A program made the translations under genes and the position numbers. The notes under the pieces were generated by a model. It was not told the origin of the DNA. It searched no databases and worked only from the letters and a program-made list of their open reading frames with translations. From Acanthaster planci (Eukaryota; Echinodermata; Asteroidea; Valvatida; Acanthasteridae), in NCBI RefSeq assembly GCF_001949145.1, contig NW_019091370.1, positions 874,446 to 938,445 on the forward strand: a stretch of 64,000 nucleotides of DNA, read 5' to 3'. Shown in pieces: positions 39,401-48,600 of this stretch; the stretch's first letter is position 1, and each line of letters opens with the position of its first letter.

Positions 39401-42266
39401 AGGAGAATAGCATGATGGGTCATAATGTGTACGATTGTCCATGTATAAATCATTTTGTGGAAAGACCAACCCATATCATGCTGCAATATTGGCGTAGGCC
39501 TATCGTTGAAATGCACTCAAAACGCAATATCAAGCAAATTATTCGAGTCATACCGTATTCATGTAAGTTTCATGAACGATGGTGCTTTTGTGGTGCTCTC
39601 TGGGACAAGCATACCACATTCATAACATGTAAAACCATTCTTGCCATGAAATATTTTTTTTTCTAATCTGCACCTTCAGGGGTAATAAATTGATTTGTGG
39701 TCAGTTCCACTGCCAACGGGAGTCGCGGTAAAGAAAGTAGTCTCTTTTCCAGTTAGCTGCGCTGATGATACGCAGGCAAACCCACGCTCGTCTGGTACAA
39801 GAATGGTCTCGCGCATCTGACTGATTTTCTGAAATAAATGAATCCCAGCGCAAAGGTCTTGAAAAGAAGTTAGTGTATCCCACGTGGGAGGCTCCAAGCC
39901 AATAAAAACCGGCTTAGCCATAGTAGCACATTACGTCACAGGCGGTTGGAGATAAAATGAAATTTTCAGAAGACAATGAATTTCTTTTCAATGGAAGAGA
40001 AGTATTCGTCAATTTAATAAATTGATCTTGCTTCCACGGGGGAAAAGCCTGGTCGCCGAATCTATATTGACTGCGCTGCTTTTGTTACATAGCTCACTGC
40101 CAGAAAGTCCACCAATTTTTGCTCTGTGTAATTTGTTATTTTGTTATCTCACTGAGTGAACTCGGAACGGGAAAATCAAGAGATGGCTAAGGGCGATAAT
40201 GGTTTCTGGGCCATCGGGATCAGATAAACCCTGCCAAACAGACAGGTGGCACTCAAGTCCCGGAAACAAAATGCGATCTCTACGGCCTGCAAGGGCTTGT
40301 ACAGCACGGAGATATTCCATCAAAGGAAGCAGTTCCAATCGAGGTCAAAGTTCCAGAACAAGAGACATGAGAGGTGCTTGCTCTGTGGAGGCGGTGTTTA
40401 AAATATTTGACACAAATTTGGTTGGTATGAACAATGGTAATGATTGCATGAGATTCATAGTTCAGACTCCGACATAAATCCTCATGGAAACAGCTAAAAA
40501 TCGGTCGCACTCGGTTCAGACAATTTGCAGGCTTCCAAACGATTTTCGACTTTACTGTCTACATTGTCTGGTTCGGAATGATATATGTGCGCAAATTTCG
40601 GTCAGTTTTAATGTCAAGATTGACCTTTTCATAATGTACAACTATCAGCGAGTACATTTACATTTTAGCTATCTTAATGTCGATTGAGTTTTGTGCTGTC
40701 GTTGGTCAATCGACTGCACTATAGTCAGAGTGCTTTGAGGTTATACTGTGTAGGAGGACAGGGTGTTTAATTTCCTTTTGAAGAGAACTATGACGAACAG
40801 AACTGAATCTTTGCAAGTACATAATATACCAAAGTACACATTACAGTTGAAAACTCAACGACATCGTCCATGCGTATCTTTTATTTCCAGAGTGGTTGGC
40901 GAGAGTTTCGATATATCAAGCGATATCATATAACAGTATACCGCGTATGGTTGCTAGCAGGTGAATAGAAGATGTCAGCTCGGATATTTCATGCATAGCG
41001 TGCGAGAGGTCTCGTGAAGTAATGCAGAAGGTTCTTCGGTTTGGCATTGTACGTTGGTAACCTTAGCAGCGTTGTACTTTTGCCTGTGGTGATAGAGTCC
41101 AAATTTTCTTTAATAATTAGACACAGTCCCGGGTATATCACGCAACCACTTGCATTAACCATTCTTACACTTAAAATGGAGGTAATGACTACGGCTGTCC
41201 AAATATTGATGATTTACACATTGTCGTGCATTTCCGTAGATCAATCGCACGTTGGTGTCGTCATGTTCTGAGAAAAGAAAAGTACACACGGACATCACAG
41301 TAACGCCGACGGCTAATGAAATACGCTACTGAGACCGATGGAAGCTGCACGTTATACGTCCAGCAAGACAAGCTGTCACCTGTTACTCTCAACAATTGTT
41401 AGTTTGGTCACATTGCACCGATTAGGACTAGTCAACACACGGGGTCTAGTCTGGCTTACAGTCAGTAAAACCGTCCGCTCACAATGACACAACATTACCG
41501 TGACAGTGGCGTTCATTTTGCAGCGGTTACTTGGGCGGGGGCTCATTTCCTGCATTGGTCATATTAGGCTCTGAAGTCTGAACTATCTCGTTCCCATCAA
41601 GTCGAAGGTACAACATGGGCAGACTATCACTAGATTTTTCCTTCTATAATTGGGGGGGGGCACACAGGGGATTACGTCACTCTGTCGGGAGGCTTTCGGA
41701 AAGGGGTAATATTTTATAATTCAAAATAAGATTCCTACCTTGGTTCCTAATTTGATGGTTACGTTGGCATCAGATCTCTGTAGAGAACTCATCATATACT
41801 CTTGGAATATTCCAATCCTCGTGTAGAAACGCTCTTTATGCCAGCAGCCCTCCATGTTATCGAAATCCACCCGGTACTTCCGCAGGAAGGCCACAGAGCG
41901 GGGGTCTAGGGCGATCTGTTGGGGACGCGAGATGAGCTGTGCTCGGTTCAACTCCTCGTAGACCACGATCCGGCCCACCCTCTTGCTGTTAGCGGCGATA
42001 AGGGCCGCGGAGAGGCCGATCGGACCCGAGCCGATCACCACCACGTTCAGTCGCACACGCCACTGGCGGAAGCAATCAAAGGAATTCTTGCAAACCACGA
42101 AACAGATGACCACCAGGGCTGTGATGACAGCAGCGTTGGCCGCTTCGGCCAACCCGCCCGAGTCTCCCTGCCCTGTCATGCTGGCACTGGTGGCGTCGGT
42201 CGGGGACAGGAAATAATGCGACAGATCAGCTGTAGCGGTGATGTCACTGTCGTTGTGTTGGAACAT
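6255..42266 (-). CDS. Membrane-anchored FAD-dependent monooxygenase-like protein
   Basis: Five coding exons in transcript order: 42266-41739, 19006-18830, 18312-18112, 11126-10913 and 6439-6255. They total 1305 nt and encode 434 aa. Junction phases are 0, 0, 0 and 1, and every intron is GT-AG. Residues about 44-60 form one hydrophobic span, probably a membrane anchor. Then come the dinucleotide-binding strand VVVIGSGPIG (G79, G81, G84), an acidic residue at the end of the second strand (VVYEE, 101-105), an SRPQ segment (113-116), ADG at 197-199 and GDA at 363-365, followed by a glycine-rich helix start (NMGLRGLE). This motif order is that of class A flavoprotein monooxygenases (PHBH/MICAL fold). 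The stretch around SRPQ and the late GDA recall MICAL monooxygenase domains, but there are no CH or LIM domains. FAD binding is well supported. Substrate and NAD(P)H use are unknown. The start ATG has A at -3. Confidence 0.85.
6440..10912 (-). other. Flavoprotein intron 4
   Basis: This 4.5-kb intron contains one dispersed-repeat copy (about 10121-10325). It also holds a G-run near 9570 and long AT-rich stretches. No additional exon is supported on either strand. Confidence 0.7.
10121..10325 (+). repeat. Dispersed 'ACCAAGAGAGGGCGC' repeat, copy 1
   Basis: Word order is: GAGCTGGACCAAGAGAGGGC, GGTTTACGAACGAC, TCGCTACCAACAAATTGAAC, CCGACCAACGTGGCTC, TTCAACCGATGAAGGGG. The same order recurs at 20105-20325 (minus), 37380-37785 (plus, split), 43152-43232 (minus, partial) and 49258-49450 (minus). 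No transposase or reverse transcriptase is visible, so the family could be a SINE or MITE. Confidence 0.75.
10913..11126 (-). CDS. Flavoprotein gene, coding exon 4
   Basis: The acceptor is CCCCTGCAG and the donor GTAATG. It encodes 71 residues plus one base. It begins IMRNIFQESF, has a charged middle segment and ends VTVEGDAVRSLNYNL, which carries the GDA motif that contacts FAD pyrophosphate in this fold. Only one reading phase is open, and it matches the phase 0 end of exon 3. Confidence 0.88.
11127..18111 (-). other. Flavoprotein intron 3
   Basis: This 7-kb intron has a perfect hairpin 53-105 nt inside its 5' end (18006-18058). I saw no convincing exon, RNA gene or repeat family in the rest. 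ORFs at 14198-14575 (plus) and 16645-16923 (minus) lack codon pattern and splice context. Confidence 0.65.
18006..18058. repeat. Perfect inverted repeat (22-bp arms, 9-nt loop)
   Basis: The left arm 18006-18027 is exactly complementary to the right arm 18037-18058 with no mismatch. The loop is 18028-18036. It would form a stable hairpin in the flavoprotein pre-mRNA near the 5' end of intron 3. Confidence 0.95.
18112..18312 (-). CDS. Flavoprotein gene, coding exon 3
   Basis: 201 nt encode 67 aa, phase 0 to 0. The sequence runs VPSPEVQVNKLKLDLSGF, FPDLSRAAFYLKIFGTFRHR, then LVCHKCDIHLIRQLRITPDP. The acceptor is TCAATAG and the donor a strong GTAGGT. An alternative donor, GTACAT, after FRHR would end out of phase with exon 4, so the longer exon is chosen. 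Confidence 0.83.
18313..18829 (-). other. Flavoprotein intron 2
   Basis: A short AT-rich intron bounded by GTATAC and TCAATAG. No other feature seen. Confidence 0.75.
18830..19006 (-). CDS. Flavoprotein gene, coding exon 2
   Basis: 177 nt encode 59 aa, phase 0 to 0, between acceptor GATTCTGCAG and donor GTATAC. It encodes REEVAASCGSPTNRTMVI then IADGINGKSCNLFGVSDEF. IADG is the ADG/DG motif expected about 115 residues after the GxGxxG in class A flavoproteins. Confidence 0.9.
20105..20325 (-). repeat. Dispersed 'ACCAAGAGAGGGCGC' family, copy 2
   Basis: On the minus strand it reads GAGCTGGACTACGAGAGAAC, CGCTGGTTCACAACGAC, TCGCTACCAACAAAACGAAC, TTCAACCGATGAGGGGG, in the same order as 10121-10325. 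Confidence 0.7.
22206..22460 (-). CDS. Possible small intronic ORF (84 aa), unrecognised
   Basis: An ATG-initiated open frame in flavoprotein intron 1, on the same strand as the host gene. The predicted peptide starts MAVFYRDAPVKLGED and ends LVFHPLKTKFQG. It has a balanced amino-acid composition with no homopolymer or repeat content, unlike most open frames nearby. It has no signal peptide, membrane span or motif I recognise. It could be a nested small gene, a remnant of a retrocopy or a chance frame. Function unknown. Confidence 0.25.
   Translation of the reverse strand: MAVFYRDAPVKLGEDTHSRDKFEQLPLVNHSSTMPGTHDTFCAQFTKETGPAVDKMEITQIYPLVLYQHHGNLVFHPLKTKFQG
28490..28610 (+). repeat. Dispersed foldback-type repeat, copy 1
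   Basis: The block CGACAGATTTCGCGCATTGT then GATTGGTCAACGCGTTGCAA, followed by ACTCTTGGAGGCACACTACT, corresponds closely to 57243-57315. The left edge has GGGCGATTCATAAC, resembling the terminus of the second copy. No coding capacity. Confidence 0.6.
29428..29552 (+). repeat. 25-bp minisatellite, five units
   Basis: Five head-to-tail 25-bp units, each beginning GTTTGTTGATCCCAGG and ending in ATATCAGC plus C or T. They differ only at the last base (C, C, T, T, T). The near-perfect identity indicates a young or homogenised array. It lies in flavoprotein intron 1. Confidence 0.97.
34484..34739. repeat. Nested foldback (MITE-like) element
   Basis: Outer arms: 17 bp at 34484-34500 (GTCACTTGGGAGACATT), exactly complementary to 34723-34739. 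Inner arms: 14 bp at 34655-34668 (CATTAGGGAGACAT), exactly complementary to 34691-34704. Both pairs share the GGGAGACAT core. No coding capacity. Confidence 0.75.
36124..36190 (+). repeat. Short tandem repeat AGTCAGAACAGC
   Basis: AGTCAGAACAGC starts at 36124, 36144 and 36164, and a decayed fourth unit starts at 36181. The period is 20 bp with variable spacer. Confidence 0.85.
37380..37785 (+). repeat. Dispersed 'ACCAAGAGAGGGCGC' family, copy 3, interrupted
   Basis: The left half ends ...GTGTCGCTACA near 37490. The right half resumes with TTGAACACTTCCCACCAATA near 37721, continuing to TTCAACCGACGAAGGGG. In the uninterrupted copies these two halves are contiguous. The ~230 bp between them is a separate insertion. 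Confidence 0.75.
37490..37720. mobile_element. Insertion inside a dispersed repeat (GTGTTA/TAACAC-rich MITE-like)
   Basis: The insert contains many complementary words: GGTGTTAAAATCAACCC near the left, GTGTTAAAAGTAACACC in the middle, GGGTTAAATTTAACACCCC at the right. It could therefore fold on itself. It splits an older repeat copy, which shows it arrived later. There is no transposase, so it is non-autonomous. Its exact ends and target duplication are not resolved. Confidence 0.6.
41739..42266 (-). CDS. Flavoprotein gene, coding exon 1 (start, anchor, FAD site)
   Basis: 528 nt encode the first 176 aa. The ATG complement is at 42264-42266, and the donor after GGAACCAAG is GTAGGA. It encodes a polar N-terminus, a hydrophobic span (AAVITALVVICFVV), then LNVVVIGSGPIGLSAAL and IVVYEELNRAQLISRPQQ, then an amphipathic region ending in VTIKLGTK. 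I cannot tell whether a separate 5' UTR exon exists. Confidence 0.93.
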
Positions 42267-43151
42267 GGTAAGAAGCGAAAGTCAGAAATCATTCACCTCA
42301 AATCGACAACAGCAGGCTGCACCGCGGAGTTATCTATGCAACCTTGTCGCGCCCCTCATGCCTAGGTAAACGTCTGCGTACCCGCCTCTACCGCGTCGCT
42401 ACTCGACCTCCATGACAAATGATGAACAGTTTACACCTTTCCTCCCGTGTAGACCTCAGCTGGACACGTGAGCATCAGGTCGTGTCATGACATAAGCTGC
42501 ACTAGGATTGGTTCGTAATTAGGCCCCAGGTGGAATAAGCCGCATCATCTCTGCTTGGCCTTCAGCATCTTCTACTCTCCTGACGTCCGTGCAGGCGCAC
42601 GATGCTTTGCACTGTGCCACAGTCCAGACGCTCGTCGGCCACAGCTGACAAGAAATGTGCGAACGCAGAGAGATCGGCGACACTCCGTCTGCTCCCCTGC
42701 GCTACTGAAACATATGTGGTCGCTGTGCACATTAAGTACACGACAACGTGCACACACGTACACAGGCATCACGGTCCTGACTGCAGCTATGGGTGAACAC
42801 ATGTTGTCAGTGCTTCCTCCAACATCCTGGAACGCACGTGATGCAGGTGACGTCATTTTGAAGTCCCTACATCACTCCATTCAGTAGTCGGTACTTCGAC
42901 TGGCATATCATACTTTCGAGATACTGATCCCCGAACGTGAAGAGGAAAACGAACATCTTACATTTTCAGGTCTGTGAATATACTGCCTGTCAGAAAAACA
43001 ACAGAAAATCAACACCAGCACACCGTACGGTCCTGCTATTTCTTTTACTTTTATTTATTTTAAATGTGTAAGTTTCAGGCAACTGCAGGGATTCTGAACT
43101 TTCTCAGAGAAAATGAAAGGAAAACATGCAAACCAACTTGAATTATTTTTG

Positions 43152-43232
43152 AACCAGCAAAATTTAGTTTCGACCAAAGGAGCCTCCCTTGCTAAGAAAA
43201 TTGCACCCTCTCTAGGTCCAGCTGGAGGCTTA
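43152..43232 (-). repeat. Dispersed 'ACCAAGAGAGGGCGC' family, fragment
   Basis: GAACCAGCAAAATTTAGTTT then GACCAAAGGAGCCTCC and CACCCTCTCTAGGTCCAGCT match one end of the copy at 49258-49450. The rest of the element is missing. Confidence 0.6.
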
Positions 43233-44626
43233 TAAGAACTTGTGGCTGATAAATAATCCGGTTTATTTCAATTAAAAAGGAAACCTTAACTTGAAACCTG
43301 ACTCAAAGATTTTAATACACGTGCAGTTGTATCAATCGTGCCAGTTAGCATTAATGTACAGACAAAATTCTTCAGGGCAGATTTAATGTTTAATTTTTTA
43401 CCACCATTACTGGATGACTGTCGTCAACTAGGATGGATCTAGTTACACTAACACAACAGTCCAGACCTGTCTTTTTGGCTGTCTCCAACGGGCAGCAATT
43501 GCTCGTGTCCGGCGTTAATGTCATGCCTCTTCCTGGGGCCAACCTTATTGTATAGAATCATAACTCTCTCCCTGAGCCCATCTCATTGTCATCTTGTTAT
43601 TGATGCGGTCGTGTGTTGATGGCAGGAGCTCGTTTCACCGATGCACGTACTCCGTGCTGTGCTGTAGAGCACAGGAGCTGACCAATTTTGGAAGAATGTG
43701 GGTTTTTTTTATCGCAGAGGTAAACGGTTGAGAGGAATAGAGGAGAGGTTTTGCAGCAACAAAATGAAATGTAACTTCCTCACACGAAATACAAACATCT
43801 ACATGCGCATAATCCACTTGGTTTGCGACGGGGTTAATAGACAAGTTCAGATCAGCTGATGTAAAAAGAATCATGGAATCCGTTGACCTTAACAACTAGA
43901 GCTTGTTCAGGGAGGGACCTGATGCTTATAACTTAAGCTTAATTAGCACTGGTTGAGCAGGTGTTTTTTTGTTTTTGTTTTTCTTTGGTACATCAGAGTA
44001 ACGTTGAGAGGGTACGTCAGATTTTCGGGAGTTTTGAGAGCAGGTATAGCTGATAGGAATGCCATGCACGTGATAGAACTAGGTTACCGAAGTAAATTAG
44101 AGCTCGCCACTAGAATTTTTTTTCAAAATAGACCCATTCTTTAATGGGTGGCAATCGTCAAATTAGAAATGAAATTTAATACACGTACCTTAGACACAGA
44201 CCAACACTGGAAATGCGACAAATAAGGAAATTTCATGTATTAGTAGAGGGCGCTGTTACCACTGAATCCTTTTCCTTTCGCTCTGGCCGGGTTCTGCCCG
44301 TGAATCGTGCGACGCACGTCAGAGTACTGCGTGAAATGTAATCATTCACAGGGCCGGACCGACCCAGCATTTTTTGTTTGCAGGGGAGTCGGAAAATTTT
44401 GGTGGGGGGGGGACTTCGTGAAGTTGTTGCTGTTGGTGAAGTCATAGTTGGTTTTTGCTTATCAACCGTACACGCAAAAATTGCAATGAGCGGGGAAGGG
44501 GGCGCTCTGAACCGTGCCATTCTTTTTACAATCTGACCTTTGAATGAACACTGACCTTATGCCCATTCGTGTGCTTCGTGAATCATGAACAGCACTAACT
44601 GATGCAATTCTATTTTTCACTGGCAG

Positions 44627-44647
44627 ATACATGTACATGTACATGTA
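44627..44647. repeat. ACATGT short tandem repeat
   Basis: Tandem TACATG units (three and a half), self-complementary. Confidence 0.8.
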
Positions 44648-45318
44648 GTTGGTTTCTGTGTCTGTGTCCACTCCGATGTCTAGGACATTGTGTCGGGTAC
44701 TCTTGTCAGTCTTAACAATTATAGTGCATTCTTGCTCAGTCTCAGTTCAGTTACCTCAACTCGACCTTGTGGAGGTATCTCAGGTTTACCTAACGCTGTC
44801 AGTCACCGATTTTGCGACAGTAAAGTCCGAAAAAGGTAGGAGCTAGTGCCAACAGTTTGTGCGCATTTTCAGCTTGCAATAAGGCAACCGTTGGCTGGCA
44901 AACACTGGGACATGACGGAAAGTGGGCTCTTAACTCGAAGCTCGAAATCTAGTCAACTAACATGCCCGAATCACCGAAGAAGAGAAGGGTCAAAAGACTG
45001 GAACATGTTTTTGGAAAATCGAACGTGATTTTAATCTAAAAAATATTAATACTAACATCAAATGTGTTTTTCAAATAATGAGATTTAATTTTACACACTG
45101 AACATGTTTTACCATTCGGATGCAATTTCCTTTGCATAAAACAGCCGTAGGTTGAGAATTTGGCATGAATTTTCTTGCCACATCTCATTTCATAAGAATT
45201 CAGAAACATGGTGGGCTTTTGAACTTGCTCGGCCTGATTACACCCAAACCTGTCTTTGATAATGCAGCGTGCTCCCCTGTCGCACATTGAATGATCACGT
45301 TATGTCGAAGATGTGAAT

Positions 45319-45338
45319 AGGCCTGCATATGCAGGCCT
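45319..45338. repeat. 20-bp perfect palindrome
   Basis: AGGCCTGCATATGCAGGCCT is identical to its reverse complement. It lies 347 bp upstream of the copy A start codon. It could be a protein-binding site or a chance palindrome. Confidence 0.9.
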
Positions 45339-45647
45339 TTCTTCAGCCGTCAATCTTTCATAATGCAAGGTGCGATAAGTCGATCTTCACGGTCACATTA
45401 ATATCAGTATCAGTTGATCCTAGCTGTTTAAAATCTCCAACTTTACTTCCCTTTTTAAAACGCCTATAGAGCGTCAATTGAAGCGGCCTAACTTATTGTT
45501 ACTGTCATTGTTATTATTATTATTAAAACACTTTCACACAACCGTAAATTAGAAGAAAAGGCAATTGTTTGCTGGCAGAATTATTGGTAAATTATGAAGT
45601 AAGATCGACAGATTGGGCAAAGTTTGAGCGATCGCCGCACCCAACAG

Positions 45648-45654
45648 TATAAAA
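45648..45654 (+). promoter_or_regulatory. Possible TATA box of PLP-lyase copy A
   Basis: TATAAAA lies 31 nt before the ATG at 45685. If used, the 5' UTR would be only a few bases long, so this may be coincidental. Confidence 0.3.
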
Positions 45655-45684
45655 CACGCCGTTAATATTTTGTCTAAACTGAAG

Positions 45685-48600
45685 ATGGAGGGCTCCATCA
45701 AACTGCGCCGTGTTCCCTCCAGCTTCCAAGACGCTGGCAGAGTCATGGACCCGAAAAAGGCATTACGTCGGGACGAAGAGATGCACCAGTTTGACTCGGA
45801 GACGAGCCTGGAGACTCGAGCTGTCTCCTCCCTGTGCAAGCTAAAGGGAGGCGGGCTGACCACTCCTCTAGTGCCTTCCATCAGCATAGCCTCAACATCC
45901 ATGTTCGGAAAGATCGACGAAATTCCACGGTGTCTTAAAGTCAGTCTAAAATGCTGTGACTATATTCGTTTCATAACTCAATCTGGGAGGGTGGCGACCC
46001 TGGTTACCTTTACTCAAATTTCGCTTTCTAAAACCAAAATCAAATGTAGGCCTAGGCGCCATCTTAGAGTTTTGTTACCACAATAACGACGTCTGTCTAT
46101 ATACTGTGGCACAGGGAGAGTAATCGAGTTAGTTTTTAAACTGTGGCCCGAAACTCACTTGGAATTACCTTGTCACAGGTTGTAATCAGCAAAAAAAAAT
46201 GAAAAAGAGGCCTTGCGCCACAATCCTGATACGACTGATTGTCCTCAAGTTCCGTTCCCTCTTTGATACTAATAGGCGCAGGTGATTTCATGCTGGAATG
46301 TTGTTAAAGAAACCAGAGGCCCTTGAAAAGCAGATTCTTCGCTTTGATATTCGAAACAACCATTTTTTTAAATATTGAATTTGCAGGAAGGCTACATTTA
46401 CAGCCGACTGGCAAATCACTCCTGCGAGTCGGCCGCCCACGCTATCAATTCACTAGAGGGCGGTGTTGGCACTTTGGTTTTCTCCAGCGGCATGGGGGCA
46501 ATCACAACCACGTTACTGGCCTTGCTGAAGACTGGCGACCACGTGGTATGATTGAATTAACTGACGCTCACCTCAGCTTAAAGCAATCCTGCAAGTTATA
46601 GGGACATTTCAGGTGGCTTAAAAATATCATTTTAAAAAAGAAATCTGTAACTTTGTTTACTTGAGACTATTTCCTTGACATTTTTAACCACTAAGCGGCT
46701 TGGGATCTGGTAGAAGATTAAAGTTAACGAGTCTTAACAACTTCGTTTTACCACTTATTTAGATAGCACCTTATCCCTTGTATTCGACAACATACACCAT
46801 GATGAAACGAACTCTTTCAAACTATGGAATAGACGTGACTTTCATCGAAGCCGGTAACATCGAGGATTACAAGAAGGCTATTAAACCCAACACGAAGGTA
46901 AAAACCGCTCGCATTTTCGGCACCGTTTTTTTCGCAACGCCTATTTTTCTGGAGACAGGCCAGCCAAAGAAGCTTACTTTTTTCCATTTACGCGCTCAGT
47001 TTACGCGGACCGACAAGCGTGATGTCTTGAGCTTCCGTCGAAACCTTACTGTTGCACTAAGGCTGTTTCCAAAACGGGGCTTCCAAAGGTAGGCTAGGTC
47101 CGTTGTCTGCGCGTCTCTGTGTATTTTCAATGGAACGAAGACCTAGACCCACCTCTAGATAACAGATTCGGATGCAGCCTGATACTAAGTGTCTCTATGC
47201 CAGTGGCGTATCCAGCGGGAGCGGGGGAGGGGGCAACTTGCCTCCCTGACTTTTTTTTTTTAAATAATACTTCATAAGTGAATAGGAAAGAAAGTGATCG
47301 GTATATTATTTATCAAACACTAGCACCAAAACCCTAAGAAAACAACACTCCCCCAACATCATGTTGAACGGGCCCGAAGCCGCATTCGCTTTTGAATTCC
47401 CCCTGCCCCCCCCCACACACCAAAAGCTGGATAAGCTGCTGCTCTAGGTTCATGCAAAGTTTCAAGAAGATTGAGCGAGTGACAACCGAGTCCTTAGGTG
47501 CGGAGTTTGCCCCCATCCCAGTAGTAAAAATGATCTGAAAAAGCCTGGCTCTTGTAGGGTTACCGATGTTTTTACGTTTGCTGTTTCATAGACATGCGCG
47601 CATCATGCTGAACTTCTTTGATTAGTCATGGTCGGGACATGATGCACTGTTCTTAAAACATGGCGATGCTGTGTATCTTCCGTATAACATTCTTCAGATT
47701 TTTTACGGAGAGACACCCAACAACCCTTGTCTCGGGATCCTCGATTTGAAGGCCTTTGCGGACGTTGCCAGGCTTGTGCCTACAGCGGTCAGTGTCGTGG
47801 ACTCCACTTTCGCTTCGCCGTACCTCCAGCGCCCTCTGGAGCTGGGGGTGGACATCGTCATTCACAGTTGGTGAGTCAGACGAAATGAACCCAATTGCCA
47901 TGAAACCTATCAAAATCAAACACAAGCACACAAGTACCCCGCATGTGACATGCTCACAATGTTTCTCTTATGTTGTCTTCTCCAGTACCAAGTACCTTGG
48001 GGGACACAGTGACATCGTCGCTGGCTGCATGAGCACCAAGGATGAGGAGATTTTGTCCGGCATCTGCGAATTTCAGAGAGAAACGGGAAGCTGCCTGGTG
48101 GGACCATTTTCTTTTCAAGAGAGTTAATAAGCTAAAAAATGGTACAGAAAATTCTTGTATAAGAATAATTTCCGAATTACCAAATAACAAACAAACATCT
48201 GTTGTTTGAACGTGAAAAACAATGACTGAAGATTTAGAAAATAATGTTAACACCAGAAAAATGAAACAGCACCACGGTCGCCGGTTTGTTGGATTCTGAA
48301 AAGATAAAAAAAACCCAGTTTGTTTGGTTCCCCCGACCCTTCATTTCTGATGGATGGCGGAGACTGGTGTAATGTTGTAGTGTATTTTTGTCCTTCAGTC
48401 TCCGTTTGATGCCTTCCTGTTGCTACGTGGGGTACGCACATTGCCGTTGAGGATGGAAAAACACAGCCAGAACGGGATGAAGATTGCGCAATATCTCGAA
48501 CAACATCCCAAGGTAAACGGAACTGTTTCAGGTCTCTTTCATTTTGCCGCGTTCGCGTCGTCAGAATGAGCACCCGTGGTTTTCATTTCGGTATGTCCCT

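Larger units (their letters stand above)
19007..41738 (-). other. Flavoprotein intron 1 (22.7 kb)
   Basis: Very long first intron, starting GTAGGA and ending GATTCTGCAG on the minus strand. It holds repeats at 20105-20325, 28490-28610, 29428-29552, 34484-34739, 36124-36190 and 37380-37785, several poly-G tracts, and one possible small ORF (22206-22460). The rest is AT-rich unique-looking sequence in which I support nothing. No extra in-phase exon was found; direct joining of exons 1 and 2 keeps the expected spacing of flavoprotein motifs. Confidence 0.65.
42267..45684. other. Divergent spacer between flavoprotein gene and PLP-lyase copy A
   Basis: Contains the upstream regions of two genes facing away from each other. 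Holds a fragment of the dispersed repeat (43152-43232), an ACATGT repeat (44627-44647), a poly-G tract near 44400, a 20-bp perfect palindrome (45319-45338) and a possible TATA box (45648-45654). The overlapping ORFs at 42555-42887 are on both strands and are not supported as genes. Confidence 0.6.

Noticed and set aside
42555-42887. 110-aa ORF between the divergent genes
   Set aside because: Overlapping frames exist on both strands and the peptide has no recognisable domain.
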